Positions 46,459 through 57,660 of a DNA stretch of 64,000 nucleotides are shown here, piece after piece; position 1 is the first letter of the stretch, and each line of letters opens with the position of its first letter. Origin of the DNA: Wyeomyia smithii (lineage: Eukaryota; Arthropoda; Insecta; Diptera; Culicidae); the NCBI RefSeq assembly GCF_029784165.1, contig NC_073694.1:38359006-38423005 (forward strand). The letters are read 5' to 3'. A program made the translations under genes and the position numbers. The notes under the pieces were generated by a model. It saw only the letters and a program-made list of their open reading frames with translations, was not told the origin of the DNA and ran no database searches.

Positions 46459-46506
46459 TTTCTCGCAGCATCACAGTCATCGCTTAATGACTGTGATGCT
46501 GAGAAA
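46459..46506. repeat. Short hairpin
   Basis: AGCATCACAGTCAT and its exact inverse pair around a 6-nt loop (46481-46486). The stem extends outward with a 2-nt bulge through TTTCTC/GAGAAA, and weaker pairing of ATAGTTCG with CGAACTAT reaches about 46441-46535. It could be a MITE remnant or a hairpin RNA; nothing decides between them. Confidence 0.7.
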
Positions 46507-46535
46507 AACCATTTTTCCATTTTCCCGAACTATTA

Positions 46536-48400
46536 CGATCAATCATTCCACTAATTGCTTTATATTTACATTTATTATTATATACGGAAGGGGTCCTACT
46601 ACATATTCTTGCGGTACGCCAATCCTAAACTTTATCACATAAGGCTTCAAGCTTCACTTGCTATATGATAATCTTGTCGTGATTTACATCTTCTCTCAGG
46701 CAAGGGATTAACCCATCAATCAGTTTTTTCAGAGAACACCTTGAAATCGTAAGATTCGGTGATGGATAAACTCACCTTCACTAGAAGTTATATAGCTTCA
46801 TTTGATTTGAATTGATAGTTAGGCATCATAATTCTTATTCTGTTATCATATTTCATTGATTCAGAGTGCAGTTTCGTCACGTATTTGGCTCTTGAGTCTT
46901 CAATCAAGAGTAGACGCTTGATGATAGCACATTGTAGCTGATTGCATACAAGCCCAATTAGTAAGATACTACACTTGTATCTGAAACCTTTCATGCAAAT
47001 TTTGTACGAGTGTTTCCGCTATTGTTCATCTACTATGCAACCCTTCAATGTTGAAAGAATTTGTTTGCAATAAGGCGATAATCAAGAGCCCACACCAGTA
47101 GTATTTACTTTTTTATCTTGGATTAAGAATTTGTTGTTAGCATGTGTTTGAACATTAGGTAACAAATAGGTACCAAACCAACGGAATAACTTTTAGCCAC
47201 ATTTGATCGACTTCTATTTTACAAGTATAAGAAATTAATTGCAAAGCGTTGTGAGAATTCCGGTCCGAATTTTTTATGATTTAGAGTAATTTGAGTGGGT
47301 ATTATTTTCGTTTTTGAAAAAAAATTTTGAAAGAATCCGAAATTCAAATTTTGCAGTAATAATGGTCAGGTCTTAGGTCAGGTTTCGAAGGTTCATTCAT
47401 CTCTCATCCAATTTACGAGTTTTTGACAGAAGGAAAGGTTGAGAAAAGTAAAATAATAAATTTTAAATATTTTTACCCAGCAAATAAAGAAACTGAGCGC
47501 ATTCAAAAAAAAAATTGAAGCAGTGAAACATTTTCTTTACCACACCACACAGACTCGTAGTAGCAGGAATATTTGCCAGGAAATATGCAAATAAAATCGA
47601 TTTCGCCATGATGGACCATAATGGATACCAGATTTATTTTCGTCTGCAGCTAAGCGAAGATAAATTTTATTAACTGAATCAAATGCCAGAAAGCTGTGAT
47701 GTGATAGGCAGCAATTTTTGGCCATACTCTCCATTGTGTGAAACATAAAAGTCGACATCACATCCAGTGTTTTGCAATTTTTTCTTGCTTTTGTGTGTAA
47801 ATATAAAATCATCTGCTCATCTGTGCACCTGCATTACGAAACTCAACTGCGCAAGGCCACCCACTCGTGACATATTTGACACGAAATTGAATGGATGTTA
47901 CAAGATTTAGGAGGAACAAGTGTTCATTATTTAATTTCATCGTAATTATTGAATGTAATTCAGCGTTGACGTAGAAGTATAATCAAAATGTGTTAGTGTG
48001 AATGTATAAGTTTCCACAATTAATTAATTGACTTTCGAGTCCTGCAGAACACTGGAATGAATAATTTGCACTCGGCGATGGTATTCGCGTAACACGGTCC
48101 GTTGTGTTATTCAATTCGCTCTGTGTATGGAGCAAAACCAAAAATTTCCATGGCACCTTGAAAGTCTATTATTAGCAACAAACATGAGATCATGCTTTGC
48201 TATTGCGAACCGAGCTGAAAATGTGATGAAAAATATTAACACTTGACTTTTCAATCTGACGCGGATCAAAAAGTTACAGCTCACAGCAACAGTGGAGAAG
48301 CCCCGTACTCCATCAGTTAGACAAAAGGCAAATTAAGCTGGCAAAATTTTCCAGCCTCTCAAACAATCACAGCCCGCCCGAGGGCTCTACAAGACGCACT
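46536..48400. other. 1.9 kb without a supportable gene
   Basis: AT-rich; frames are short and motif-free on both strands. Confidence 0.5.
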
Positions 48401-49200
48401 TTCGAGCAAAATTGCTTCATTCATGTTATTGTTTCAACTTTTCCCACCCCGCGTACACTCAGACAACACTTCACAGATTCCGAAACTCATCCTCCTCGAA
48501 CTCACTCACTCACCGAAAATGGTTTTCCTATCAGCAGAAAACTCTCCACTCTATCCCTATGAGGAGCAGCAATGTGGGTAGCGAAAAATAACAAATAAAT
48601 TGCAGGTGTTTTACACACTGTTCACTTAGTGGAACACTCGTTATTCGCGCGCGCACTCGATTATCAGCAGCTTCTACCTCTGGCCAGACACAAACGGATT
48701 CTATCGCAATACTGACCTGCGGGTGCCGGATTTTCCTCGCTGCAAGTCCCAGTCGGCGGCGCAAGAAAATGAAGAACGTCAGAAGAAAACGGGCGATCGT
48801 TATTAAAATGAAATGTTTTTAATATTCAAATCGCGAATTTTTCCCTCTAACCGCCCACGGTCAGTGGGTATGTGTGCACTCAACACCCGAAATCAGAACA
48901 TCGGAATGGCGGTTGGGGCACCCACACCAACGTCCAACGTTGGCCGGAGTTTTAGAACCGACTTGGACTGATTCCAAGTCGATCGCGGTCGTGTGAGAGC
49001 GAAAGAGACCGAAAGGCAGCGCGCGCGATCTCCATTGCCTGGCCTGGCCACGTCGCAGTTGCTGTTGCGCTTACCGTGATCGTCATTCCACGGTTTGTTG
49101 ACTACAATTTATTTTTCGACCCTGTTTCTGGTGAGCCGCGCGCAGCATCGTTCAAGGGTGTTTTCGGAGAATATCAGAATGAACGCGACAGACGAAACAG
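48400..49200. promoter_or_regulatory. GC-rich island, candidate promoter region
   Basis: A marked rise in GC, with GAGAGCGAAAGAGACCGAAA and a GCGCGCGCG run near 49000-49025, and a CCGCGCGCAGC run near 49137. Possible minus-strand splice donors are CACCCGCAG|GTCAGTATT near 48717 and TTTTCG|GTGAGTGAG near 48513; a possible plus-strand donor is TTTCTG|GTGAGCCG near 49130. It resembles an insect promoter with non-coding first exons. Which gene it serves is unknown; the myofilin-like gene 28 kb to the left is one possibility. Confidence 0.35.
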
Positions 49201-49479
49201 CTCTTCCCCTTCTCATGCTTTTTTGACGTAGAACTACGTTTTACTTTTAGCATACCACACAGGGATGCAAACTGAAAAACTGGGACGAAATTTGTCCCTT
49301 TTCAAATGCTTATTGGTCGGTTGGTTTTCAACCGATTTTCTTCATTCTTGCAGCAATCAATTGGAAAATTATACACGCATCTGCCCAAATGCAGAAAAAT
49401 GTTGTTTGAATCTACGAACTATTGCACTATTGAAAATTGTCAAGCCTTGTTGAAATAAAAATACCGTCCTCGCTTGCTT

Positions 49480-49605
49480 GCTGTGTGTGTATGATATGGT
49501 ATGATGTGTGTATGTGTGTATGATATGGTATGATGTGTGTATGGTATGATGATATGGTATAATGTGTGTGTGTCTATGATTTGTGTGTGTGTGCTGTGTA
49601 TGGTT
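49480..49605. repeat. TG/TATG-rich microsatellite
   Basis: Iterated GTGTGTATG, GATATGGTATGATG and TGTGTGTG units. The His/Thr-rich frames on the minus strand here are translations of the repeat. Confidence 0.9.
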
Positions 49606-49681
49606 TTTAACTCGGCACGTTCTGCTAACTGCTGAATCCGGTTCACGAAATTCACAACCTTCCATTAGTAGACATTATAAC

Positions 49682-49790
49682 TCATTACCCAAGTAAAAAT
49701 ATTGGTTTTATCATAGTTTTATAGCGCTCAATACAGCCAAAAAAGCGCTATAAAACTTTGATAAAAATAGTTGTGTTACTAGGGTAATGA
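49682..49790. mobile_element. Small palindromic MITE
   Basis: 109 bp with TCATTACCC at the left mirrored by GGGTAATGA at the right. Inner arms carry TTTTATAGCGCT mirrored by AGCGCTATAAAA, with a 14-nt centre. Confidence 0.85.
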
Positions 49791-51553
49791 AACACTCAAT
49801 GCATTTGTTAATAGTGTACGTAGTTCTACGTCATTTATGCGGTCGTGTCTTGGATACAACCTCCTACTTTTTTTCGAACATTGAATGTTTAGTTTAGTTT
49901 GTTTTTATTAGGTATGATTAGTATAAATGATAGGTCTTTATTGGATAATAATAGTACACGTTGAAGTCTACGGGAGAGGTCAGACTTGCCATTAAGAATT
50001 GTTATAGCAAAACTTTTTTAAACTATTTGCTATGTTGTGGTAATATTGGTGAGCTTTCCAGCTAACCAGTTATTCGCACGACGTCATTTTCAACGTACGA
50101 AAACGTGAGTTTATGCAAATGACTTTGGAACTAGATGAAGCAAAATAGCACAGAGTTCAAAGAATACAATGTGGGTACTCCACAACACCTTTCAAGGATT
50201 GCATTTACGACCAGTCCAATCATAGCCGTCAATCTGATCTAAAGTTTGCGTTTCACCATATTTACAAGGATTCGGGCCACGTCAACTGAACGAACTTGCA
50301 AAATATCGTGCATCTCGTTTGTGGCGAGGATCACACCTTCCGAAGTAATTTAAAACAGTAAGAACGAAAGACCATCACTTCGCCGCGACGCTGTTCGAGA
50401 TGGAAAGGGACGTGTCCCTGATGGTCGAACAACCTGACGACATTCAAACACCTAATCCATGGTAGCGCGGATAGTCAAGAGCAAAGCGTTTAGATGAGTA
50501 CCTTGTAGGTGACGTTCTGCATGGTAATTATCGGATGGTGGCGGCTCTCTAGCTTGACGCTCTTTGTTGTAAATGGATCATACGATACTTTCCACCCACA
50601 TTTTCGGTGCGCTTCTCAATCGTATTTCAAAAAATCGCTGGGTTGTGGATCCACTCCAGCGGTCGACTTTATCCACGTCTCTTGCAGGACAAGGACAGAC
50701 ATTTTGTCGTATTGTCATACCGTCGTCTCTCTCTTTACTGTACTGTATCTTTTTGAAAAACTTACAGCCGTCCAAGTCCACGTATAATCCGGTTTGTGGT
50801 ACGTAGCGTCGATTTCTCGTGCAACTTCCGTAAAGCCCTTTGTGGGAGATCCTCCTTTCAGACAATTCGGTTCTGGTTACTCCGTGCTCATCAGTAATGT
50901 TCCAGGTATTGTATTCTTTTCCTTGATCGACTGTTTTTAATCGGTATTGAAGCCTAAAAGGGGAGGAAGTCCTAATTACTTTTTTAGTCAAGATCCTTCG
51001 CGCATTATGGAAACTTTCCCAAGAAATTCAACACTTTTTAGGTCCTCGGTCCGGTCAGGAGGCCAAAAGTTAATGCCCAGAGACGCCACATCACTTTTGA
51101 GTTCAAGATGGCGACTTTCGGTTTTTGAAAAGCTGCACGAAATCGTTTAAAATCCCAATATAATTTTTTCTGGGATCAGGTTTTTCAGGAAATAAATAAA
51201 CACATATATGCTATATTTCTGGAACGTTGGTTTGTTCAATCTCCTCTTAAAGCTGGAAATATAACACAGGTCAACACAGGTGTTCACAGGCACTTCTGCT
51301 CAAACTGGAAAAAATGAAAGTTTATAGCTGTCAAACCATGCTGGTGAATGCATCAAGCCTGCCCAAAGCGTTGAAAATACCCACCAAGTCCCACTCCACC
51401 TACCCCGAAAGTATACCATACGCTCCCTTTAATTGTCCAGTCAATGAAGACGCCAAGTTATCCAGCGCCCTAGAAACAGAACTTAAAGGAAATTTTAGAT
51501 TTTGTAGATTATCGGCTTAATCAGTCCGTGTATAGAAGCAAAAACGATTTTTT
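49791..51553. other. No gene assigned; one unexplained minus-strand frame
   Basis: A 137-codon frame at 50578-50991 (minus) has even, protein-like composition: ITDEHGVTRTELSERRISHK, then a Cys/Gly/Tyr-containing stretch. It matches no family I recognise and has no evident splice partners or start context. It may be a decayed mobile-element or gene fragment. Confidence 0.4.
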
Positions 51554-53091
51554 GTTTCTTAATCCGACAGTTTCGGTGACTTTATTTCACCTTTTTCAAG
51601 GAGTAGAAAAGATTACCGTCTGCCGGGGTGAGATTAAGCCACGGGGGTGAGATTGAGCCAAAACGGGAAATGTTTGTATGTTAAATTACTTGAGATTTAC
51701 AAAACCTAATACCTCAAATTCAATACTTTATGAAGCATGAAATATTTATTCACAACTTAAAATGGAATATAGATAATATCAGTGAACTGTTTCGCTTAAA
51801 GAATGTTTCAAAGTACCGGGTGAAAACATGCGCAAATAACGTTATCCAAAAATGTCCCAGGAAAACCAACCCGATCAAGAAATCACATCAACTTACTGCT
51901 CAGTTGGTACGTTAGGATGTCGTCTCCAATGCGTTGAGGAAATATTATGCATTGAACCTGTGCCGGCTCAGAAAATAATGTTTTTCCAAACTGTACACTT
52001 TTCGAGCCCTTTTGGGGTGAGATTGTGCCAAGCTATATTGAACGGCACAGTGTGCGGAATTCACATTCACGACAAAATTATATCAGTATACACCAAAACA
52101 CTTGCATTGTTTACATAGGGTATGTTTTTTGTCCCCACAGCATAAGGTATGTTGTCTAGCTATGGTATTCTTTGAAATAATGACTAAAAGCTTGAGAAGC
52201 TTACTGTTCACAATTGTTAGACAGAAAATTTCAATTATTGATATTACTTATGGAATGTAACAAAGTTTTGTACACCAATTCTATAAAAACTGATGACTTT
52301 TAAAGAGAAGAAGGAGGGTTGTGGGTACGTTTCCAGAGGTTTTGAGATCTCCAATGGAATATACAGTTGTCAATGACACATAATAATTGAAACGAAAAGT
52401 CTTCTCAAATTTCATGTTCTAACGTTTCCCCTTTTAAGGCTACCTGTAGACGCCACTATGTGTATAGAGACTGTCTATAAGCCACGTTCTCATACCTAAT
52501 TACTCTATGCATCAATTTGATCCAGCCATACATTTTTATATAATTCATATGATACATAGTTTCTGATCTACCCCCTAAAGCCCCTTAATAGTCCGTTGTT
52601 TATGGTCGTCCCTATACATACTGTTTTATCATGTTAGTCATGTGGATTGGATTATTCGTAGACACACTACTGTTCATTTAACAGGTATTAAATTCAACTT
52701 TTTGTTTTTGGCACAATCTCACCCCATAGAAGGGGTGAGATTGAGCCAAAGTTCATGTATTTTTAGCAAAATTATAGTTTATTTTAACTCAACCATATTT
52801 TTTGTAGTTAAAAACAAAACATTCTAGAATGCATTGGTGTATTTTGGATCGAACTCTTTGCTTAAATGTGTGCGTTAGAAGCTTGAGATCAAAAAAGCAT
52901 TTTTTTTTGGCACAATCTCACCCCGGATGACGGTATCGTTTTATTGTTAAGTGTGTTGGTGTCCAACATGGGTTGTCTGGTGTCTATTGTAACCCATGTT
53001 GGACACCAACACACTTAACAATGAAACGATAATCTTTTCTACTTCTTGAAAAAGGTGCAATAAAGTCACCGAAACTGACGGATTAAGAAAC
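51554..53091. mobile_element. Palindromic MITE split by a second MITE
   Basis: The outer element begins TTTCTTAATCCGACAGTTTC at 51555 and ends with the inverse near 53090. Without the insert at 51616-52933 it is a near-perfect palindrome of about 220 bp: arm 51554-51615 joined to 52934-52974, loop 52975-52990, return arm 52991-53091. The segment 52934-52974 pairs with 52991-53031 over 41 bp with at most one mismatch. Confidence 0.85.
51616..52933. mobile_element. Inner MITE with GGGGTGAGATT termini and TA target
   Basis: 1318 bp. It starts CCGTCTGCCGGGGTGAGATT and ends with the imperfect inverse, AATCTCACCCCGGATGACGG. It is flanked by TA on each side (51614-51615, 52934-52935), the target duplication of Tc1/mariner-type elements. 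The subterminal motif GGGGTGAGATTG(A/T)GCC recurs inside at 51644, 52016 and as a head-to-head pair at 52711-52748. No transposase frame. Confidence 0.85.
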
Positions 53092-53094
53092 TTT

Positions 53095-53301
53095 CGAGAA
53101 CTAGACACGAGAAAGTCCACTGGCCCAGAACAATTATCGAACAAACTTTTAAAACAGTTTCAGCAGGAATTTGTAAGACCTCTGAAAAACCGTTGTTATA
53201 AACCTTTGTGATTTTACCGCATTGCTTACGGACTACCTTTCCAAAGTTGATTGTATCTATACAGACATGAGCAAAGCCTTTGACGCTGTTAGCATTGATA
53301 G
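53095..53301 (+). pseudogene. LINE reverse transcriptase fragment, part 1
   Basis: RELDTRKSTGPEQLSNKLLK-like fingers text at 53095-53195, then VDCIYTDMSKAFDAV (RT motif A) at 53245-53290. The region between them is deleted. It stops at a MITE at 53302. Parts 2 and 3 follow at 53613 and 54907, all on the plus strand and in domain order. Confidence 0.75.
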
Positions 53302-53605
53302 TACACAGTACCAAAAAATGAAATTTACAACTAATACAAATGAAAGCACATAATGATTTGTAGCACATAAAGTGAAAAATATATACAATTTCACACCGTT
53401 AATAATGCACAATACAGAATCGTTTTAAGCCATGTAAATTTGTACGTTAATTGATATAAACTTGAAGCTTCGAATATAAAAATGCATGCGAATTCACAAT
53501 ATATTCATTTACATTGCATGTGAATATAATGCCACACGGAATATTACTTGGTTTCCAATGCTTCATTTATGTGCATTTAAAGTAATGTATTTTTTTTACT
53601 GTGTA
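53302..53605. mobile_element. MITE with TACACAGTA termini
   Basis: 304 bp between TACACAGTA (53302-53310) and TACTGTGTA (53597-53605), with A-rich and T-rich tracts next to them. It lies exactly between two RT pieces of one LINE. A copy of its left end (ACACAGTACCAAAAAATGAA, then ATTTACAACTA) occurs inverted at about 56648-56686. Confidence 0.75.
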
Positions 53606-53612
53606 TATAAAG

Positions 53613-54173
53613 GGTAGTAGCAAATGTAGGGATTCGTGGCTCGCTCTACAATTGGCTCAAGTCGTATCTTGAACGTAGAGTGCAGTTTGTGAAGATCCGG
53701 AGAAGTAAATTGAATTCATTTATTGTCCACTCAGGAGTACCACAAGGCAGTCATCTAGGCCCATTGCTGTTTGTGCTTTTGATGAATAAACTACCTGATG
53801 TGATCTGCTATGCAATCGTTTTGATTTACGCAGATGATGTGAAATTGTTTCTACCTATTAAACATCATGACGACTGCCAAAGATTGCAGAGTGATTTAGA
53901 AATTTTCGGAAGATTTTTTGATAGTTGCGGACTACATGTGAACGCGAACAAAAGCTCAGTACTGACATTTACTAGGAAAGCTCACCCCGTATTGTACAAT
54001 TTTGCTTATTCAGGTAATGTTGTACCACGTGCTGTGATTTAGGCGTTACCTTCGACTGTACACTGTCTTTCACGAAACACATTGACAAAGTAATCGTGGA
54101 TAGCTTGAAACTTTTTTCTGTCTTCAGAAGGTATTGCCGAGACCTTGATGATCCTCATGCAATACTAGCAATC
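53613..54173 (+). pseudogene. LINE reverse transcriptase fragment, part 2
   Basis: Contains motif B HSGVPQGSHLGPLLFVLLMN and motif C LIYADDVKLF in the frame 53680-54042, followed by a decayed thumb region. Similar to the intact enzyme at 61920-64000 but clearly diverged. Interrupted at 54174 by an inverted-terminal element. Confidence 0.88.
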
Positions 54174-54906
54174 TAGGGTAAACAGGTATAATACGCCCCC
54201 CCTTAGGAACATCGTCAATATTGTAGCTATGTTTATCACTAACAACAAATCTTTCATGCAGTTGGATACACTATTTAGTTGGTAATGCACTGCTATTATT
54301 TTGTTTTGTAATTACTATTACACAAAAACGCCATAATTTTATTTAAAAATATGACAAAATTGCAAGCTTTCCAATCTACCGGGGCAAAACGCCCCAGATG
54401 CAGTATAATATGCCCCATGCAGTAGCTTCATATGGCAGCTCAGCACGCGAAGTGAAACAACGCTTGAAGTCTCAGAAGCAAACGCTAAAGCAATGAACAA
54501 ATCAGCCCAGCTAGCGGTGGGGCATATTGCCCGGAGCTGTAATGTAGCAGAAAGCATTGAATACTTAAGCAAATTATACAATTTTTATCGTTTCTTCACT
54601 AGATACAGCTGCTTAGAGGTTCATTTGAGATAAATAAGTGCAAATACCAGGTAATAAACTTTATACGCTAGTGAAAAAACGTTACGGAAACGCCGCAATA
54701 AATTAGATCTGAAGCAGCTCAAATCAAAATTGATTTTTGTTTATTTTTTGCTGCTAGTGACAATTATCAAACTTGCACAGAAGGTTGGTCCTATGACCCG
54801 CTACGGATTCCCAATAGTCTCATGTCTTATTTTTTGTGTGTTTCGGAATAAATGGACTGGGGCGTTATGCCCCGGGGGGGGGGGGGAGGTAGCGTTTTAT
54901 ACATAG
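54174..54906. mobile_element. TIR element Y, copy 1
   Basis: 733 bp. It starts TAGGGTAAACAGGTATAATA followed by a C7 tract and ends with an imperfect inverse (G12, AGGTAGCGTTTTATACATAG). Internal GGGGC(A/G)-rich motifs resemble the tips. It interrupts the LINE between RT parts 2 and 3. An inverted copy lies at 55540-56200. Confidence 0.8.
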
Positions 54907-55504
54907 CAAACTCGATTTCGCAAGTGTCGTTTGGCGGGCTTACTACGTAACTCAAATACAACGAATTGAAGCAGTCCAAAAAAAATTCGTTAAGTTTGCT
55001 CTTAGAAATCTCGAGTGGAATGGAGAAGAACTACCTTCCTATCAGGATTTGTGCTCTCTGGTGAACCTTGACACGATAAACTCACGACACAAGATAAACG
55101 ACATCGTCTTTTTAACGAACATTTTATTCGGACGCATTGGCAGCCAACTTATTGCTGAAAGATTAATTTTTAACAACAGTCAAGTCACGCTTCGACAACG
55201 TAGAACGTTCGACCCACCTTTCCGATCCAGGAATTATTCGCAGAACGAGTCAACTACTCGATTTATGAATACCTTCAACACACTGCGGCAGATCATCAGT
55301 ATTGACATGAGTACATCAGTGTTAAAACATAAGCTTAATTTATACTTTAAAGGACAACTGTATTAGTGTTTTTTCATTATTTGACTAGTAATTTATCAAT
55401 CTTAAATTTATATTTTTGTATGTAACTAACCTGTATAAGTGCAATGTAAAACTTATTGTTTAGAATGGGTAACGGGGTATATTTAAATTCAAATACAAAT
55501 ACTT
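54907..55504 (+). pseudogene. LINE fragment, part 3 (C-terminal region and 3' end)
   Basis: Text FASVVWRAYYVTQIQRIEAV followed by QKKFVKFALRNLEWNGEELP matches the C-terminal region of the intact LINE (VQVRFLRYALRSLPW). The frame 55049-55366 continues to a stop. The segment ends with TTCAAATACAAATAC at about 55486-55502, the same 3' repeat type as the intact LINE. Confidence 0.85.
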
Positions 55505-55539
55505 ACCACGAAAGTGAACCATGCGCCTCCTGTCGTTGT

Positions 55540-56200
55540 CAAATAAGACATAAGACTATTGGGAATCCGTGACGGGTCATAAAACCAACCTCCTGTGCAA
55601 GTTTGATAATTGTCACTAGCAGCAAAAAATAAACAAAAATTAATTTTGATTCGAGCTGCTTCAGATTAAATTTTTTGCAGCGTTTCCGTAACGTTTTCCA
55701 CTAATGTATAAAGTTTATTATCTGGTATTTGGACTTATTTATCTCAAATGAACCTCTAAGCAGCTGTATCTAGTGAAGAAACGATAAAAATTGTATGATT
55801 TGCTTAAGTATTCAATGCTTTCTGCTTCATTACAGCTCCCGGGCAATATGCCTCACCGCTAGCCCGGCTGATTTGTTCATTGTTTTAGCGTTTGCTTCTG
55901 AGACTTCAAGCGCTGTTTCACTTCGCATGCTGAGCTGGCATATGAAGCTACTGCATGGGGCATATTATACTGCATCTGGGGCGTTTTGCCCCGGTAGATT
56001 GGAAAGCTTGCAACTTAGTCCTATTTTTTAATAAAATTATGGCGTTTTTGTGTAACAGTAATAACAAAACAATATAATAGCAGTGCATTACCAACTAAAT
56101 GGTGTATCCAACTGCATGAAAGATTTTTTGTTTGTGATAAACATAGCTACAATATTGACGATGTTCCTTAGGGGGGGCGTATTATACCTGTTTACCCTAC
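55540..56200. mobile_element. TIR element Y, copy 2 (inverted, truncated)
   Basis: An inverted copy of most of 54174-54840. AAGACATAAGACTATTGGGA at 55545 mirrors TCCCAATAGTCTCATGTCTT at about 54810, and it ends CGTATTATACCTGTTTACCC at 56200. The tip homologous to 54841-54906 is missing. Confidence 0.88.
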
Positions 56201-56960
56201 TCGACTGGAGAAATAACTGGAACGCTCAACGAATTTGAATAAAACATCAGCAGAAGTAAATGCACGTATCATCGCAGATATAGGGGCATTAAATCCAAAC
56301 GCTGTGCAATGAAACCATGTTTGAAGAAGAGTAGAAGTCTTTAGAGCACGCGATGGAACACGAAAATCAAGTAAAGATAGTAGTTTGGGACAGTCTACTT
56401 CATTGTTTAGGAGCTTAGCGACAAATGTTGCCTGCTGAATCTTCCGTCGTCGAGCTAGGGTGTCCAGATTGATTAGCATGCAACGAGGCAACTTCTGTGG
56501 GTCACGCCATGGCAGATTTCTCAAAGCAATTCGGACAAAGGGGCCATCCACATACTACGTGGAGAGATTTTTAACGATTATCACCCCCCCGTGGAAAAAT
56601 ACTCATATAAATTCTTTTTTTTTTTGTATTTTTGTAGGGACCGTAGACATTAGTTGTAAATTTCATTTTTTGGTACTGTGTAGTTTTAGGTCATCCGCAT
56701 ATATAACCTTACATCCATCACCAAGCAAAATACTAACATCATTTAAAAATATTGTAAAAAGCAGCGGTTCCAAGTTACTTCCTTGACGAACAGAGTTGAG
56801 CTGCACGCTCCCAATTTCACCCGAAGTGATCGATCACACAGGTATGAACTAAGCCATGCAACTAAGCAGTCAGAGGCACCAAGAAGGTTAATTGTGCGCA
56901 ATAGTATACGATAGTCAGTTCTGTTAAATGCGGTTTTTTTTAGAATACTGCTATCAAGCT
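56201..56960 (-). pseudogene. LINE reverse transcriptase fragment on the minus strand
   Basis: The frame 56192-56551 reads IALRNLPWRDPQKLPRCMLI then INLDTLARRRKIQQATFVAK, the C-terminal region of the same LINE type. RT text VIYADDLKL lies near 56680-56700 and AFNRTDYRILLRTINLLGAS near 56880-56930, but the intervening thumb is missing. A truncated MITE end at about 56640-56686 and a C7 tract near 56583 mark the break. Confidence 0.82.
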
Positions 56961-57259
56961 CTAAAATTAAATTCCCCCTTGAATTCGTTCTCTGGAGAGC
57001 TGAGAGCTGAGAACCGCGGAATTATTAGTCAAACTCTAACGTCGTTGCATAACTATTTATTCATATTGGATGTGTACCCGCAAGCACCAAACCATTTCAT
57101 AAAGCACAGCGGACGAAATAATGTATATTCAAGTGTTTTCATTGTTCATTTTAATTCATTGTAATCTATAAAAATAATAATGACAGCTGCCGGGAGTAGG
57201 TATTTTACCTTATAACGTTCTCAAACAACATAGGTCTCTAAAGTCATTAGCAATTCGCA
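56961..57259. other. No gene recognised
   Basis: A spacer between LINE remains and dispersed repeat X. Confidence 0.5.
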
Positions 57260-57419
57260 TTACCCATTTCTATTCTCTTTTGAAAAAATATGCGCGTAGT
57301 GGTCAAGGAATGACATTTGGTAGACTAGAAGTACACCTTTTATCTTATTTGTGTTGTCCCAAACGAATTGGTTTCCCGTGTGAATGAAATTACATGACAA
57401 ATATCGTTGAAATATAACA

Positions 57420-57660
57420 AGAAAACCAAATACTCCATCACAGGCACCGGCACCCGCACCGTAGTCCTGCACACCATTGCCGAACATGTCCAGACATGTT
57501 AGTAATATTGTCCGAATCTGTCGCGTCGCGTTTGCTTTCAGCCGTTTGGTCGCTGCCAACAGCTGTTCGTGAGCCGGTAGCGTGTGCTCAATTATCGTCT
57601 TATCTGCTTACTTGCAGTGCGGAGATTAACAAGTGAACTGAAATCATCCTGTGTTATCGG
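57420..57660 (-). repeat. Dispersed repeat family X, copy 2
   Basis: Inverted relative to copy 1. On the minus strand it reads LKANATRQIRTILLTCLDMF in the frame 57260-57559, matching the frame of copy 1. The shared outer text AATCTCCGCACTGCAAGTAA (minus) extends to about 57640. Confidence 0.7.

Noticed and set aside
49369..49665. His/Thr/Tyr-rich minus-strand frames that might be taken for a metal-binding protein
   Set aside because: They lie over the TG/TATG microsatellite and simply read its repeats.
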